From: Hydrogenoanaerobacterium saccharovorans
GTDB lineage: Bacteria > Bacillota > Clostridia > Oscillospirales > Ruminococcaceae
Reading direction: 5' to 3'
Assembly: GCF_003814745.1 (NCBI RefSeq)
Contig: NZ_RKRD01000001.1
Span: forward strand, 930,001-994,000
DNA length: 64,000 nucleotides
Below the pieces are notes generated by a model that was not told where the DNA came from, made no database searches, and saw nothing but the letters and a program-made list of their open reading frames with translations. Positions 1-8,938 of the stretch are shown piece after piece. Both the position numbers and the translations under genes were made by a program. Position 1 is the stretch's first letter. Each line of letters starts with the position of its first letter.

Positions 1-204
1 GAAGCAACAGCTTATATTCCCGGTATCGGTCACAACCTGCAAGAGCATAGCGTTGTGTTGATCCGTGGTGGACGTGTTAAGGACCTTCCTGGTGTTCGTT
101 ACCATATTATTCGTGGTACTCTCGACGCACAAGGCGTTGCTAAGAGAATGCAGGCTAGATCCAAATACGGTGCAAAACGTCCAAAGGCTGGTGCATCGAA
201 GTAA
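1..204 (+). CDS. rpsL: 30S ribosomal protein S12, C-terminal part
   Basis: The window opens inside this gene; only the last 67 residues are present and the start lies upstream. The reading frame gives the conserved S12 end: IPGIGHNLQEHSVV, the RGGRVKDLPGVRYH segment that forms part of the decoding centre, and a lysine/arginine-rich tail. S12 is a small-subunit protein at the A-site that monitors codon-anticodon pairing and is the classical streptomycin target. It is followed by rpsG, fusA and tuf in the standard order of the str operon. Partial only because of the window edge. Confidence 0.97.
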   Translation, partial: EATAYIPGIGHNLQEHSVVLIRGGRVKDLPGVRYHIIRGTLDAQGVAKRMQARSKYGAKRPKAGASK

Positions 205-346
205 TAAAACCCCTAACTTTTGCTAATAATAGCAACTGCTGGTGCAGTATGTTTATATATATTATAAATGTCTCTGCATTGGCACAAACGGGAGTTTTGT
301 CACTTTCGAGTACCGATGAATTCATTATGTGAAGGAGGGAAGCGAA

Positions 347-817
347 GTGCCAAGAAGAGGTCGTATAACAAAACGTGATGTTTTGCCAGATCCGCTGTAC
401 AATTCCAAGTTGGTTACTCGTTTAATCAACAACGTTATGTATGATGGTAAAAAAGGTGTATCGCAGAAAATCGTCTACGGTGCATTCGATATTATCAAGG
501 AGAAAACAGGCAGAGATCCTCTTGAGGTTTTTGAAGAAGCAATGGAGAGCGTAATGCCTCTGTTAGAGGTTAAGGCTCGCCGTGTTGGTGGTGCTACCTA
601 TCAGGTTCCTATGGAAGTAAGACCTGACAGAAAACAGACTTTGGGTCTGCGTTGGATTACCACTTATTCCAGAAATCGTTCTGAAAGAACCATGAGAGAA
701 AGACTTGCCGGTGAATTGCTTGATGCCATCAACGGACAGGGCGGAGCGTTCAAAAAACGTGAAGACACTCATAAAATGGCTGAAGCTAACAAAGCTTTTG
801 CACATTACAGATGGTAG
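347..817 (+). CDS. rpsG: 30S ribosomal protein S7
   Basis: Primary binder of the 3' major domain of 16S rRNA, forming part of the head and exit site of the small subunit. From the GTG at 347 the protein is 156 residues, the usual S7 length, and starts PRRGRITKRDVLPDP. I chose this GTG over the in-frame GTG at 329 because a strong GAAGGAGGG site lies at 331-339, eight bases upstream, and the extra six residues are not part of the family. It is the second gene of the str operon, 142 bases after rpsL and 101 bases before fusA. Confidence 0.97.
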   Translation: MPRRGRITKRDVLPDPLYNSKLVTRLINNVMYDGKKGVSQKIVYGAFDIIKEKTGRDPLEVFEEAMESVMPLLEVKARRVGGATYQVPMEVRPDRKQTLGLRWITTYSRNRSERTMRERLAGELLDAINGQGGAFKKREDTHKMAEANKAFAHYRW

Positions 818-918
818 TTCGTTAAAACATGGTTACGAGTGCGGTGCGAAGCAATTCGCCCGCGCGGCGTAACAGGCAAATAGCGTGAGATATTTTCGTA
901 TTTATTAAGGAGGACAAT

Positions 919-3000
919 ATGCCGAGAGACGTTTCTTTAGAGCTCACTCGTAATATAGGCATAATGGCCCACATTGACGCTGGCAAAACAACAACAACCG
1001 AGCGTATTCTGTATTACACCGGTAAGAACCATAAAATCGGTGAGACTCACGACGGTTCAGCTACAATGGACTGGATGGCACAGGAGCAGGAAAGAGGTAT
1101 CACCATTACCTCTGCTGCTACTACTTGCTACTGGAAAGGCCATAGAATTAATATCATCGACACCCCGGGACACGTTGACTTTACAGTTGAGGTTGAGCGT
1201 TCACTTCGTGTGCTCGACGGTTCTGTAACCGTTTTCTGTGCAAAGGGCGGCGTTGAGCCTCAGTCGGAAACAGTTTGGAGACAAGCTGATAAGTATCATG
1301 TTCCTAGAATGGCTTACGTTAACAAAATGGACATCATGGGTGCAGACTTTTACAGAGTTGTAGACATGATGCTCGACCGTTTAAAATGTAACGCTGTTCC
1401 AATTCAGCTGCCAATCGGCTCTGAAACTTTCTTTAGAGGCATTATTGACCTCATTAAAATGAAAGCGGAAGTTTACTACGACGATATGGGCAAAGATATC
1501 CGAGAGGAAGAAATCCCTGAGGATATGATGGAAAAAGCGCAGGAATACCGCATTAAAATGTTAGAGCATGTTGCAGAAACCGATGAAGCATTGATGGAGA
1601 AATACCTCGAGGGCGAGGAGCTGACTGTTGAAGAGATTAAGACTGCAATTCGTAAGTCTACTATCGCCAACACGATGGTTCCTGTTTGCTGCGGTACTTC
1701 TTACAAAAACAAAGGCGTACAGCCTTTGCTGGATGCAGTTGTCGACTTTATGCCTGCTCCAATTGATGTCCCCGATATCAAGGGTGTAAACCCCAATACC
1801 GAGGAAGAAGAGACAAGACCATCTTCTGACAGTGAGCCGTTTTCTGCACTTGCATTTAAAATTGCAACCGATCCGTTTGTTGGTAAGTTGTGCTTCTTCA
1901 GAGTATACTCTGGTTCCGTTAATGCGGGTTCTACCGTTTATAACTCTGTAAAAGACAATTCCGAAAGAATCGGTCGTATCCTTCAAATGCATGCAAACCA
2001 CAGACAGGACATCGAAACCGTTTACTCGGGCGATATCGCTGCAGCGGTTGGCCTTAAAAACACAACTACTGGTGACACCCTCTGCGACCCCAAATTCCCG
2101 ATTATCCTCGAGTCTATGGAGTTCCCAGAGCCTGTTATCCGTGTTGCGATTGAGCCGAAGACCAAAGCAGGTCAGGAGAAGATGGGCATTGGTCTATCCA
2201 AACTGGCTGAAGAGGATCCAACCTTCAGAACCTACACCGATCAAGAAACAGGACAAACCATCATCGCTGGTATGGGTGAGCTTCACCTTGAAATCATCGT
2301 TGACCGTCTGCTTCGCGAGTTTAAGGTAGAGGCAAATGTTGGTAAACCTCAGGTTGCTTACAAAGAAACCATCCGCAAACTGGTTGACGTAGATGAAAAA
2401 TACGCCAGACAGTCCGGTGGTAAAGGTCAGTACGGCCATTGTAAAATTAAAATGGAACCCAACGAATCCGGTAAGGGCTACGAATTCAAAAATGCTATCG
2501 TTGGCGGTAGTATTCCGAAAGAGTATATTGCTCCTATCGATCAGGGTATTCAGGGCGCAATGCAGGCCGGTGTTCTTGCCGGATATCCTGTTGTTGACGT
2601 TATTGTAACTTTGTATGATGGATCTTATCATGAGGTTGACTCCTCTGAGATGGCGTTTAAGATCGCCGGTTCTATGGCATTCAAAAATGGTATGAGAAAA
2701 GCAGATCCCGTCATCCTTGAGCCTATCATGAAGGTATCGGCAACGGTTCCTGAAGATTACATGGGTGATGTTATCGGTGACCTCAACAGCCGTCGTGGTC
2801 AGATTCAGGGCATGATTGCAAGAAACGGTGCACAGCAGATTGATGCATTCGTTCCTTTGTCTGAGATGTTTGGTTATGCTACCGACCTTCGTTCTAAAAC
2901 ACAGGGTCGTGGTCAGTACACCATGGAGCCTTCTCACTATATTGAAGTTCCTAAAAATATCGCAGAGACCATTATGTCTGCCAGAGCGAAAAAAGACTAA
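919..3000 (+). CDS. fusA: Translation elongation factor G
   Basis: GTPase that drives ribosomal translocation and, with RRF, ribosome recycling. The 693-residue length is standard. Visible motifs are the P-loop AHIDAGKT (residues 17-24), the switch I signature QERGITI, DTPGH of switch II and NKMD for guanine recognition. The C-terminal part carries the domain IV-V sequences of classical EF-G, including the GQFG-type SGGKGQYG and NSRRGQI. An AAGGAGG site precedes the ATG. It sits between rpsG and tuf in the str operon. A second, divergent EF-G-like gene lies at 54078. Confidence 0.98.
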   Translation: MPRDVSLELTRNIGIMAHIDAGKTTTTERILYYTGKNHKIGETHDGSATMDWMAQEQERGITITSAATTCYWKGHRINIIDTPGHVDFTVEVERSLRVLDGSVTVFCAKGGVEPQSETVWRQADKYHVPRMAYVNKMDIMGADFYRVVDMMLDRLKCNAVPIQLPIGSETFFRGIIDLIKMKAEVYYDDMGKDIREEEIPEDMMEKAQEYRIKMLEHVAETDEALMEKYLEGEELTVEEIKTAIRKSTIANTMVPVCCGTSYKNKGVQPLLDAVVDFMPAPIDVPDIKGVNPNTEEEETRPSSDSEPFSALAFKIATDPFVGKLCFFRVYSGSVNAGSTVYNSVKDNSERIGRILQMHANHRQDIETVYSGDIAAAVGLKNTTTGDTLCDPKFPIILESMEFPEPVIRVAIEPKTKAGQEKMGIGLSKLAEEDPTFRTYTDQETGQTIIAGMGELHLEIIVDRLLREFKVEANVGKPQVAYKETIRKLVDVDEKYARQSGGKGQYGHCKIKMEPNESGKGYEFKNAIVGGSIPKEYIAPIDQGIQGAMQAGVLAGYPVVDVIVTLYDGSYHEVDSSEMAFKIAGSMAFKNGMRKADPVILEPIMKVSATVPEDYMGDVIGDLNSRRGQIQGMIARNGAQQIDAFVPLSEMFGYATDLRSKTQGRGQYTMEPSHYIEVPKNIAETIMSARAKKD

Positions 3001-3097
3001 TTTTACTTTAAAATACTTGAAATTTCAAAGTAACATTGCTACAATGAGACTTGTAGCTTACAAATAAAATAAATCCAATTTTAAGGAGGAAATACTA

Positions 3098-4297
3098 ATG
3101 GCTAAAGCAAAATTCGAACGTACCAAACCCCATATTAACATTGGTACTATCGGTCACGTTGACCACGGTAAAACCACTTTGACTGCTGCTATCACAAAGA
3201 CTCTGGCAATGAAAGGTCAGGCTCATTACGAAGCTTATGACATGATTGATAAGGCTCCCGAAGAGAGAGAGCGCGGTATTACAATTAACACTTCTCACGT
3301 TGAGTACGAGACTGACAACCGTCACTACGCTCACGTTGACTGCCCGGGACATGCTGACTACGTTAAAAACATGATCACTGGTGCTGCTCAGATGGACGGT
3401 GCTATCCTTGTTGTATCTGCTGCTGATGGTCCTATGCCTCAGACTCGTGAGCACATTCTGCTCTCCCGTCAGGTTGGCGTTCCTTACATCGTTGTATTCA
3501 TGAACAAAGCTGATCAGGTTGACGATCCTGAGCTCCTTGAGCTCGTTGAGATGGAAATCCGTGAGCTGCTTTCTTCTTACGACTTCCCCGGCGATGATAC
3601 TCCTATCATCAAAGGTTCTGCTCTTCAGGCTTTGGAAGCTCCAGACGATATCAGCAACCCTGCTTATGCTCCTATTCTTGAGTTGATGGCAGCTGTTGAC
3701 AGCTACATCCCAACTCCTGAGAGAAAATCCGATCTGCCCTTCCTGATGCCTGTTGAGGACGTATTCACCATCACTGGTCGTGGTACTGTTGCAACTGGTA
3801 GAGTTGAGCGTGGTCAGATTAAAATCGCTGATGAAGTTGAGATTATTGGTCTGCAGGACGAGAAGATGAAGTCTGTAGTTACAGGTATCGAGATGTTCCG
3901 TAAACTCCTCGATTACGCTGAGGCTGGCGACAACATCGGTGCTCTTCTCCGTGGCGTTCAGAGAACTGACATTCAGCGTGGACAAGTTCTCTGCAAACCC
4001 GGCACCATTCATCCCCACACTAAATTCCGTGGTCAGGTTTACATCCTGAAAAAAGATGAGGGTGGCCGTCATACTCCGTTCTTCAACAACTACAGACCTC
4101 AGTTCTACTTCAGAACTACTGACGTTACCGGTGTAGTTGCTTTGGATCAGGGCGTTGAAATGTGCATGCCTGGCGATAACATCGAGATGGATGTTGAGCT
4201 CATCACTCCTATCGCTATTGAAGAGGGTCTGCGTTTCGCTATCCGTGAGGGTGGACGTACCGTAGGTTCTGGCGTAGTTATCAAAATTAACGCTTAA
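3098..4297 (+). CDS. tuf: Translation elongation factor Tu
   Basis: GTPase that delivers aminoacyl-tRNA to the ribosomal A-site. The 399-residue protein shows GHVDHGKT (residues 19-26), the switch I segment EERERGITI, DCPGH and NKAD, followed by the two beta-barrel domains ending in SGVVIKINA. It has a perfect AAGGAGG site and codon use typical of a highly expressed gene. It is the last gene of the str operon and is followed 24 bases later by a strong intrinsic terminator. Confidence 0.98.
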   Translation: MAKAKFERTKPHINIGTIGHVDHGKTTLTAAITKTLAMKGQAHYEAYDMIDKAPEERERGITINTSHVEYETDNRHYAHVDCPGHADYVKNMITGAAQMDGAILVVSAADGPMPQTREHILLSRQVGVPYIVVFMNKADQVDDPELLELVEMEIRELLSSYDFPGDDTPIIKGSALQALEAPDDISNPAYAPILELMAAVDSYIPTPERKSDLPFLMPVEDVFTITGRGTVATGRVERGQIKIADEVEIIGLQDEKMKSVVTGIEMFRKLLDYAEAGDNIGALLRGVQRTDIQRGQVLCKPGTIHPHTKFRGQVYILKKDEGGRHTPFFNNYRPQFYFRTTDVTGVVALDQGVEMCMPGDNIEMDVELITPIAIEEGLRFAIREGGRTVGSGVVIKINA

Positions 4298-4320
4298 TTC
4301 TATAGTAATATTGTTATTTA

Positions 4321-4353
4321 AGAGTCCTGCTATTTTTAGCAGGACTCTTTTTT
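4321..4353 (+). terminator. Intrinsic terminator of the str operon
   Basis: A perfect 12-bp stem (AGAGTCCTGCTA paired with TAGCAGGACTCT) with a TTTT loop is followed by a run of T. It lies just after the tuf stop codon. Confidence 0.95.
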
Positions 4354-4383
4354 AAAAAAATTGGAATTTTTACTCTTTAAGTG

Positions 4384-4412
4384 TTGACTTTTGTATATAA
4401 ATATGATAATAT
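4384..4412 (+). promoter_or_regulatory. Sigma-A promoter of tRNA-Arg
   Basis: TTGACT at 4384-4389 and TAATAT at 4407-4412 are separated by 17 bases, about 35 bases before the mature 5' end of the tRNA. An overlapping TATAAT at 4410 would give a 20-base spacer. Confidence 0.6.
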
Positions 4413-4447
4413 AATAAAGCTGTCGGAAATGATATAAAAAACAGTAT

Positions 4448-4524
4448 GTGCCTGTAGCTCAGCTGGATAGAGTGACTGGCTACGAACCAGTAGGTCGGGG
4501 GTTCGAGTCCCTCCAGGCACGCCA
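4448..4524 (+). tRNA. tRNA-Arg (anticodon ACG)
   Basis: A full cloverleaf can be drawn: acceptor GTGCCTG with CAGGCAC, D-stem GCTC with GAGT, anticodon stem ACTGG with CCAGT around the loop CTACGAA (anticodon ACG, whose A34 is normally edited to inosine by TadA to read CGU, CGC and CGA), and a T-arm with loop TTCGAGT. The discriminator base is G and the CCA end is encoded. Length is 77 nt including CCA. It has its own promoter and terminator. Confidence 0.97.
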
Positions 4525-4526
4525 GT

Positions 4527-4563
4527 AAAAAACCTTGAACACAATTTGTGTTCAAGGTTTTTT
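4527..4563 (+). terminator. Intrinsic terminator after tRNA-Arg
   Basis: A 14-bp inverted repeat (AACCTTGAACACAA with TTGTGTTCAAGGTT) flanked by A and T runs starts a few bases after the CCA end. Confidence 0.9.
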
Positions 4564-4867
4564 GCATGTTAATCTTTTCTTTATTGTTTGAGTTCCATAT
4601 TGATAATAATCCACGTTCTTCTTTTTTGTGGGTTGCTTTTTTAGGAATAGACAATATCTTAGCTGGGCTAGATAAAAGAACTCTTAACATCGAATAATGT
4701 CTATCGATTTATCTACTCAAGAAGACAGAATATAGCAGAATATACAAAGTATGCGTAAATACTTATTACTTATTGCTATGATATCAGCATTATTAATATG
4801 GTATCATAAAACAGAGGGCAAATATACCATATATTAAATATTTTACATCAAAAGGAGGAAGTTTGCA

Positions 4868-5242
4868 TTGAAAAAGATTCTATCGCTTATTTTAGTATGT
4901 GTGCTTTTGGTTACAATGGTAATGCCGGCATCAGCAGCTAATTTTATTGAATGCGAGCCGAGGGAAAGTACGATATTAAATTCTCATGAAGTTGCTGAAC
5001 TGACAGAGGCAGGCATACTTCCGATGATTGGTGCTACTTGTCAAAGATGCCTTCTTGGTGAATATGAGAATACAACTTATGAGGATGAGGGTACAACAGT
5101 TCGTGTAACCTGTAAACATAAAAGACACGGTGTTGATGAAATAACAACATATACCTACACAACTGTTACTAAATGCAATAACTGCGGGTATTCCTATAAG
5201 AATACAGGAACCAAAGATGTAGTAGAATGTCACGGATGGTGA
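4868..5242 (+). CDS. Small exported cysteine-rich protein, unknown function
   Basis: I do not recognise a named family. The 124-residue product begins with a typical Sec signal peptide (KK, hydrophobic core, PASAA cleavage site near residue 24). The mature part of about 100 residues holds seven cysteines, including CQRC (58-61) and CNNCG (103-107), with further Cys at 82 and 121 and nearby histidines. This suggests an exported zinc-ribbon-like or disulphide-stabilised fold. The start is TTG at 4868, chosen because AAAGGAGG lies about eight bases upstream and the signal peptide begins there. It is monocistronic, between tRNA-Arg and a lipoprotein gene. Confidence 0.75.
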   Translation: MKKILSLILVCVLLVTMVMPASAANFIECEPRESTILNSHEVAELTEAGILPMIGATCQRCLLGEYENTTYEDEGTTVRVTCKHKRHGVDEITTYTYTTVTKCNNCGYSYKNTGTKDVVECHGW

Positions 5243-5345
5243 TGCTGACTTGCAGCATGCACAAATAAAATCAATTGTTTTGGATTTTGTTTGCTCGCAA
5301 CTGCAAAATTCTACTATTCCGGTTTATTAACAAAAAAGTTATAAT

Positions 5346-5388
5346 ATGAAAAACGCTATGTATGTTCTCACCTGGCGTTTTACATTTT
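5346..5388 (+). terminator. Possible terminator after the cysteine-rich protein
   Basis: AAAACGC pairs with GCGTTTT across an 18-base loop and is followed by a short T-rich stretch. The stem is short, so the call is weak. Confidence 0.35.
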
Positions 5389-5405
5389 AATATTGAGGTG
5401 TATTT

Positions 5406-5891
5406 ATGCAATTCAGAAACAAATTAAAAGCAATATGTTGTGCTTTCTTTATTTTAACTACTCTGCTTGGAGTTTTGGCAGGATGCGCACGTAGTAAATC
5501 CATCGGTGCTGAGCAATCTGCCCAAGAGGTGCAACAGCCCGATGGACAAAAAACAATTCAATCTCTTGTGCAGTCGGTTACGTACAAGCAAGAGTCGGGT
5601 GAATTATCGTTCCATACTCCCGAAAAAATACCGCAAAGCACGAAGCTTTATATTCATGTCAGCGGACGTTTGAAGACAGACGAGGGCGGTATCAGTTGGC
5701 ACGAATTTGAAAAAGAAACCGAAAACTTCAGTTGGCGATTGAACCAAAACTATACCGCAACGGTACACCCAAAAAAACTGGATTATATTGAAATTACAGT
5801 AGGATTAGCAGACGAATCAGCAGACGAAATAAAATACGAAACAATAATCAGCATTGATAATAAAGGAAACATCAGTACAGGTAACGAGTAG
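5406..5891 (+). CDS. Lipoprotein of unknown function
   Basis: The 161-residue product has a basic N-terminus, a hydrophobic segment and the lipobox LAGC (residues 24-27), so it should be lipidated at Cys27 and held on the outer face of the membrane. The rest is soluble and polar, with a glutamine-rich linker followed by a beta-rich segment; I cannot assign a domain. The ATG at 5406 follows a TGAGGTG-type ribosome site. It appears to be monocistronic, between the cysteine-rich exported protein and prs. Confidence 0.75.
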   Translation: MQFRNKLKAICCAFFILTTLLGVLAGCARSKSIGAEQSAQEVQQPDGQKTIQSLVQSVTYKQESGELSFHTPEKIPQSTKLYIHVSGRLKTDEGGISWHEFEKETENFSWRLNQNYTATVHPKKLDYIEITVGLADESADEIKYETIISIDNKGNISTGNE

Positions 5892-6021
5892 TTCAAGCAT
5901 TTTCAATAGTAAATTTTTTACATAAAACCTTAGAAAGCACTGTCTATTTCATCAAGATTATCGCATGGTTTTCAAGTTTTTTAGGCATTCATATAATCCT
6001 GTGGATTCCAGTTGTTTTTTG

Positions 6022-6050
6022 TTGATTTTTAAAGGGAGATAGGATAAAAT
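6022..6050 (+). promoter_or_regulatory. Sigma-A promoter of the prs gene
   Basis: TTGATT at 6022-6027 and TAAAAT at 6045-6050 with a 17-base spacer, 21 bases before the ATG of the PRPP synthetase gene. Confidence 0.5.
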
Positions 6051-6071
6051 TGTAGCGAAGGAGTGTTGTAA

Positions 6072-7226
6072 ATGACCCAACAGCTTGAGGCACAGGATAT
6101 TTTTAATTCGGAGAGTAGAGTAGCTCCACTTGGCATCATAGCCACAGAGAGTTCACGTGAATTAGTGCAAAAGATTGACGCACATCTTGTTACATGGGCA
6201 AATAGTGGCGGAATTGCACGCGATACATTCATTGTAGATAGTGAGTGTCCGCGTTTTTCTTCGGGTGATGGCAAAGGCATTATTAAATCCACTATTCGAG
6301 GCGATGATTTATTCTTTGTTGTAGATGTAGGCAACTACAACTGCAAATACAATATGTTTGGCAAACAAAACTCAATGTCTCCCGATGACCATTTTCAAGA
6401 TTTGAAACGTTTGATACAGGCGGCAAGCGGTAAAGCACATCGCATTAATGTTATTATGCCCTTGCTTTACGGCAGCAGGCAGCATCGCCGCAGCTACCGC
6501 GAATCTCTTGATTGTGCTGTAGCACTGCAAGAGCTTCAAAACATGGGTGTTTCAAATATCATTACGTTTGATGCACATGACCCTCGTGTGCAGAATGCAA
6601 CGCCGCTGATGGGCTTTGACAACGTAATGCCGAGTTATCAAGTGCTGAAAGCATTTTTCCGCGATATAAAGGATATTAATTTTGACCGTGAGCGTTTTAT
6701 GGTTGTAAGCCCCGATGAAGGTGCCATGAGCCGTAATATGTACTATGCGTCGGTTTTGGGTGTTGACCTTGGCATGTTCTACAAACGCCGCGACTACTCA
6801 CGCGTGGTGAATGGACGCAACCCGATTGTAGCTCATGAATATTTAGGTACTTCGGTTGAAGGCAAAGATGTATTTATTGCAGATGATATTATTTCATCCG
6901 GCGAATCGATGCTTGATATTGCCTACGAGCTGAAAAAACACAAGGCAAACCGTATTTTTGGCTATGCTACTTACGCTATTTTTACCAACGGGCTGGAAGC
7001 CTTTGATAAGGCTTATGAGCAAGGCATTATTGCCGGCGTGTTTGGTACAAACCTCACTTACCGTACAGAAGAACTTTTACAGCGTGAATGGTTCCACGAA
7101 GTGGATGTTTCAAAATATATTGCTTATTTTGTTGCTGCTATCAATCATGACGTTTCGGTCAGCACAATCATCGATCCTCATGAAAAGATAAAGATGCTGT
7201 TAGCAAAAAGAAAAAATCAAAAATAA
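6072..7226 (+). CDS. prs: Ribose-phosphate pyrophosphokinase (PRPP synthetase), long clostridial form
   Basis: Makes 5-phosphoribosyl-1-diphosphate from ribose 5-phosphate and ATP, the precursor for nucleotides, histidine, tryptophan and NAD. At 384 residues it is clearly longer than the usual 310-320. The PRPP-binding loop ADDIISSGES is at residues 270-279 and the histidine/arginine-rich catalytic region (YGSRQHRR, FDAHDPRVQ) lies at about 133-173. A spacer of about 60 residues precedes the conserved core, which looks divergent from the housekeeping enzyme. Many clostridia carry this type beside a standard Prs encoded elsewhere, so it may be a second isozyme; that is inference. It has its own promoter and terminator. 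Confidence 0.88.
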   Translation: MTQQLEAQDIFNSESRVAPLGIIATESSRELVQKIDAHLVTWANSGGIARDTFIVDSECPRFSSGDGKGIIKSTIRGDDLFFVVDVGNYNCKYNMFGKQNSMSPDDHFQDLKRLIQAASGKAHRINVIMPLLYGSRQHRRSYRESLDCAVALQELQNMGVSNIITFDAHDPRVQNATPLMGFDNVMPSYQVLKAFFRDIKDINFDRERFMVVSPDEGAMSRNMYYASVLGVDLGMFYKRRDYSRVVNGRNPIVAHEYLGTSVEGKDVFIADDIISSGESMLDIAYELKKHKANRIFGYATYAIFTNGLEAFDKAYEQGIIAGVFGTNLTYRTEELLQREWFHEVDVSKYIAYFVAAINHDVSVSTIIDPHEKIKMLLAKRKNQK

Positions 7227-7229
7227 CCA

Positions 7230-7265
7230 AAAGGCGGGAACTATTACAGAGTTCTCGCCTTTTTT
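7230..7265 (+). terminator. Intrinsic terminator after prs
   Basis: AAGGCGGGAAC pairs with GTTCTCGCCTT (one G-T pair), followed by a run of T. Confidence 0.9.
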
Positions 7266-7375
7266 CTTGCAGTTTCTACATCTTATATGCCTTATAGGTT
7301 GCAACTTCATTCTATGCGCTTTATAATAAAATAAGGAGTATCTGTTGACATTATAGTTATACGGAGGTGTACCCC

Positions 7376-7822
7376 GTGAGACAAAAAAAGCCTGCTATTC
7401 GTCGCCAATCAACTGCAGCTTTGCTTATTTATTTAACTTGGTTGTTTTTTACAATTGCAATGTGGAATACAAAGTGGATGGCTGAAAATAAGGTGGTAAC
7501 CGGTGTATCACTCGTTTTTGCAGGTATCATTTATGTGCTGCTCTGCTTTATTCGCAGGCTGCCCCAACTGCATATGACTCGTAGAGAACTAACACAAGCA
7601 CAATCCTTTTCTGTAATACGGCTGCGCCTATGGTTGGTTGCATCACTTAAATTTATATTTGTTTGTGGTTTTTGCGGGATGTCGGTTTCTTTGCTATTCA
7701 GCGAAACGATTCGCATACTACTTGCTGTTTTGTTCATGGTATCGATTTTGAGTGCTTTTGTACTTTTTTGGATTCAATATCGAAAGATTGTGCCTCCCAA
7801 AAAAGTCAAGATGCCAAAATAG
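7376..7822 (+). CDS. Small integral membrane protein, unknown function
   Basis: A 148-residue protein with about four hydrophobic segments (roughly residues 13-33, 41-60, 84-104 and 110-133) and a basic C-terminal tail ending PPKKVKMPK. I recognise no family. I start it at the GTG at 7376, since ACGGAGG lies at 7361-7367 with normal spacing; the in-frame GTG at 7367 overlaps that ribosome site. It stands alone between prs and a DeoR-type regulator on the same strand. Confidence 0.65.
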   Translation: MRQKKPAIRRQSTAALLIYLTWLFFTIAMWNTKWMAENKVVTGVSLVFAGIIYVLLCFIRRLPQLHMTRRELTQAQSFSVIRLRLWLVASLKFIFVCGFCGMSVSLLFSETIRILLAVLFMVSILSAFVLFWIQYRKIVPPKKVKMPK

Positions 7823-7899
7823 ACCATAATCTCAATATGATATAAATATTTGTAAATCTTATCATAATGACAAAAATATGTAATAAAACTCTTAATATC

Positions 7900-7928
7900 T
7901 TGCTTTTAATTTGTACAAAGGATATAAT
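7900..7928 (+). promoter_or_regulatory. Sigma-A promoter of the DeoR-family gene
   Basis: TTGCTT at 7900-7905 and a consensus TATAAT at 7923-7928, spacer 17 bases, about 70 bases upstream of the ATG. Confidence 0.6.
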
Positions 7929-7998
7929 AAAAAAAGGGCAAATTGGTAATAATTACACTGACATTTAAGTTTTGACATTGATTGCTTGGAGGTACACT

Positions 7999-8799
7999 AT
8001 GATTTCCCTTACAAGCCCACAGTTTATTGCAATTCCGGCTGAAAGAAAAAAACGAATTTTGGAGTATATTGAAGATAACGGCAGCGCGCAAATAAAAGAG
8101 TTATCGGTTTCGTTTTCTGTTTCTGAAGCAACCATCCGCCGTGACCTATCTGAATTACACGAAGAAGGGTTAATTGAACGCACGCATGGCGGTGCTATTT
8201 TATCCGGCACAAAAACGATAGCAGAACTAATTCACTCACCGAATCTAAATGTTCAATTAGATAATAAAAAGGCGATTGCAGAGCATGTATCCTCAATGAT
8301 TGCAGATGGAGAAAGTGTCTTTTTAGATGCAGGTTCTACCACCTATCAAATTGCAAAATGCCTGACGAATCATCGTAACCTTACAATTGTGACCTACGAT
8401 TTGTATATTGCAAATACTGTTAATTTTCACTCATCTGCAACTCTGATTGTGACAGGCGGCATCAAAAAAGAAGGGCGAAATTTGCTTACCGGCGCGCTTA
8501 CAGTAGATTTTATGCGGAATATTCATGTAGATAAAGCGATTTTGTCGGTTGATGCGGTTGACGTAGATTTCGGAGTATCCGATTCTGATTATGTGCAAGC
8601 TGGCGTAAAAAGATTGATTGTAGGAGCAGGAGATAAAGTGTTTTTGGCAGTTGACCACACAAAATTTGGTAAGGCGCAGTTTGCTAAAATATGCGATTTA
8701 AATGAAATTGATTTGGTGATTACGGATGATGGGCTCGATTCTGTGTATAGGCAGCGTATGGATCGTGATAAAATCCGTTACCATTTAGCTACAAAATAG
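7999..8799 (+). CDS. DeoR-family transcriptional regulator
   Basis: A 266-residue sugar-metabolism type repressor. The N-terminal winged helix shows the family pattern ERKKRILEYI, then SEATIRRDLSELHEEGLIERTHGGA, with a C-terminal phosphosugar-sensor domain (FLDAGSTTYQIAK, ILSVDAVD, FLAVDHTKFGK). I place the start at the ATG at 7999, which follows TTGGAGGT; the in-frame TTG at 7972 lacks such a site. The gene is not next to a sugar operon here, so its target is unknown. It has its own promoter and terminator. Confidence 0.9.
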   Translation: MISLTSPQFIAIPAERKKRILEYIEDNGSAQIKELSVSFSVSEATIRRDLSELHEEGLIERTHGGAILSGTKTIAELIHSPNLNVQLDNKKAIAEHVSSMIADGESVFLDAGSTTYQIAKCLTNHRNLTIVTYDLYIANTVNFHSSATLIVTGGIKKEGRNLLTGALTVDFMRNIHVDKAILSVDAVDVDFGVSDSDYVQAGVKRLIVGAGDKVFLAVDHTKFGKAQFAKICDLNEIDLVITDDGLDSVYRQRMDRDKIRYHLATK

Positions 8800-8803
8800 T
8801 AGC

Positions 8804-8844
8804 GTACAGAGACACTATATATAGTGTCTCTGTACTTATTTTTC
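8804..8844 (+). terminator. Intrinsic terminator after the DeoR-family gene
   Basis: A perfect 15-bp inverted repeat (GTACAGAGACACTAT and its complement) with a 2-base centre, followed by a T-rich stretch. Confidence 0.85.
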
Positions 8845-8862
8845 GAAAAAATCAAATAGATA

Positions 8863-8891
8863 TTGCGTTTCGAAGAGATACGTGCTACAAT
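8863..8891 (+). promoter_or_regulatory. Sigma-A promoter of the class II RNR gene
   Basis: TTGCGT at 8863-8868 and TACAAT at 8886-8891 with a 17-base spacer, 47 bases before the ATG. Confidence 0.5.
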
Positions 8892-8938
8892 ATCTAGTAT
8901 TAAAATACTGACAAAATACAGATATAGAGGTGCACTAA

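Noticed and set aside
2194..2937. A 247-residue frame opposite fusA
   Set aside because: It is an antisense shadow of the conserved fusA gene without a ribosome site.
3095..4072. A 325-residue frame opposite tuf
   Set aside because: It is a shadow of the biased codon use of tuf; serine-, asparagine- and threonine-rich with no ribosome site.
4370..4690. A 106-residue minus-strand frame across tRNA-Arg
   Set aside because: The protein-like LEGLEPPTYW and SIQLSYR parts are the antisense of the tRNA-Arg gene, a well-known false annotation.
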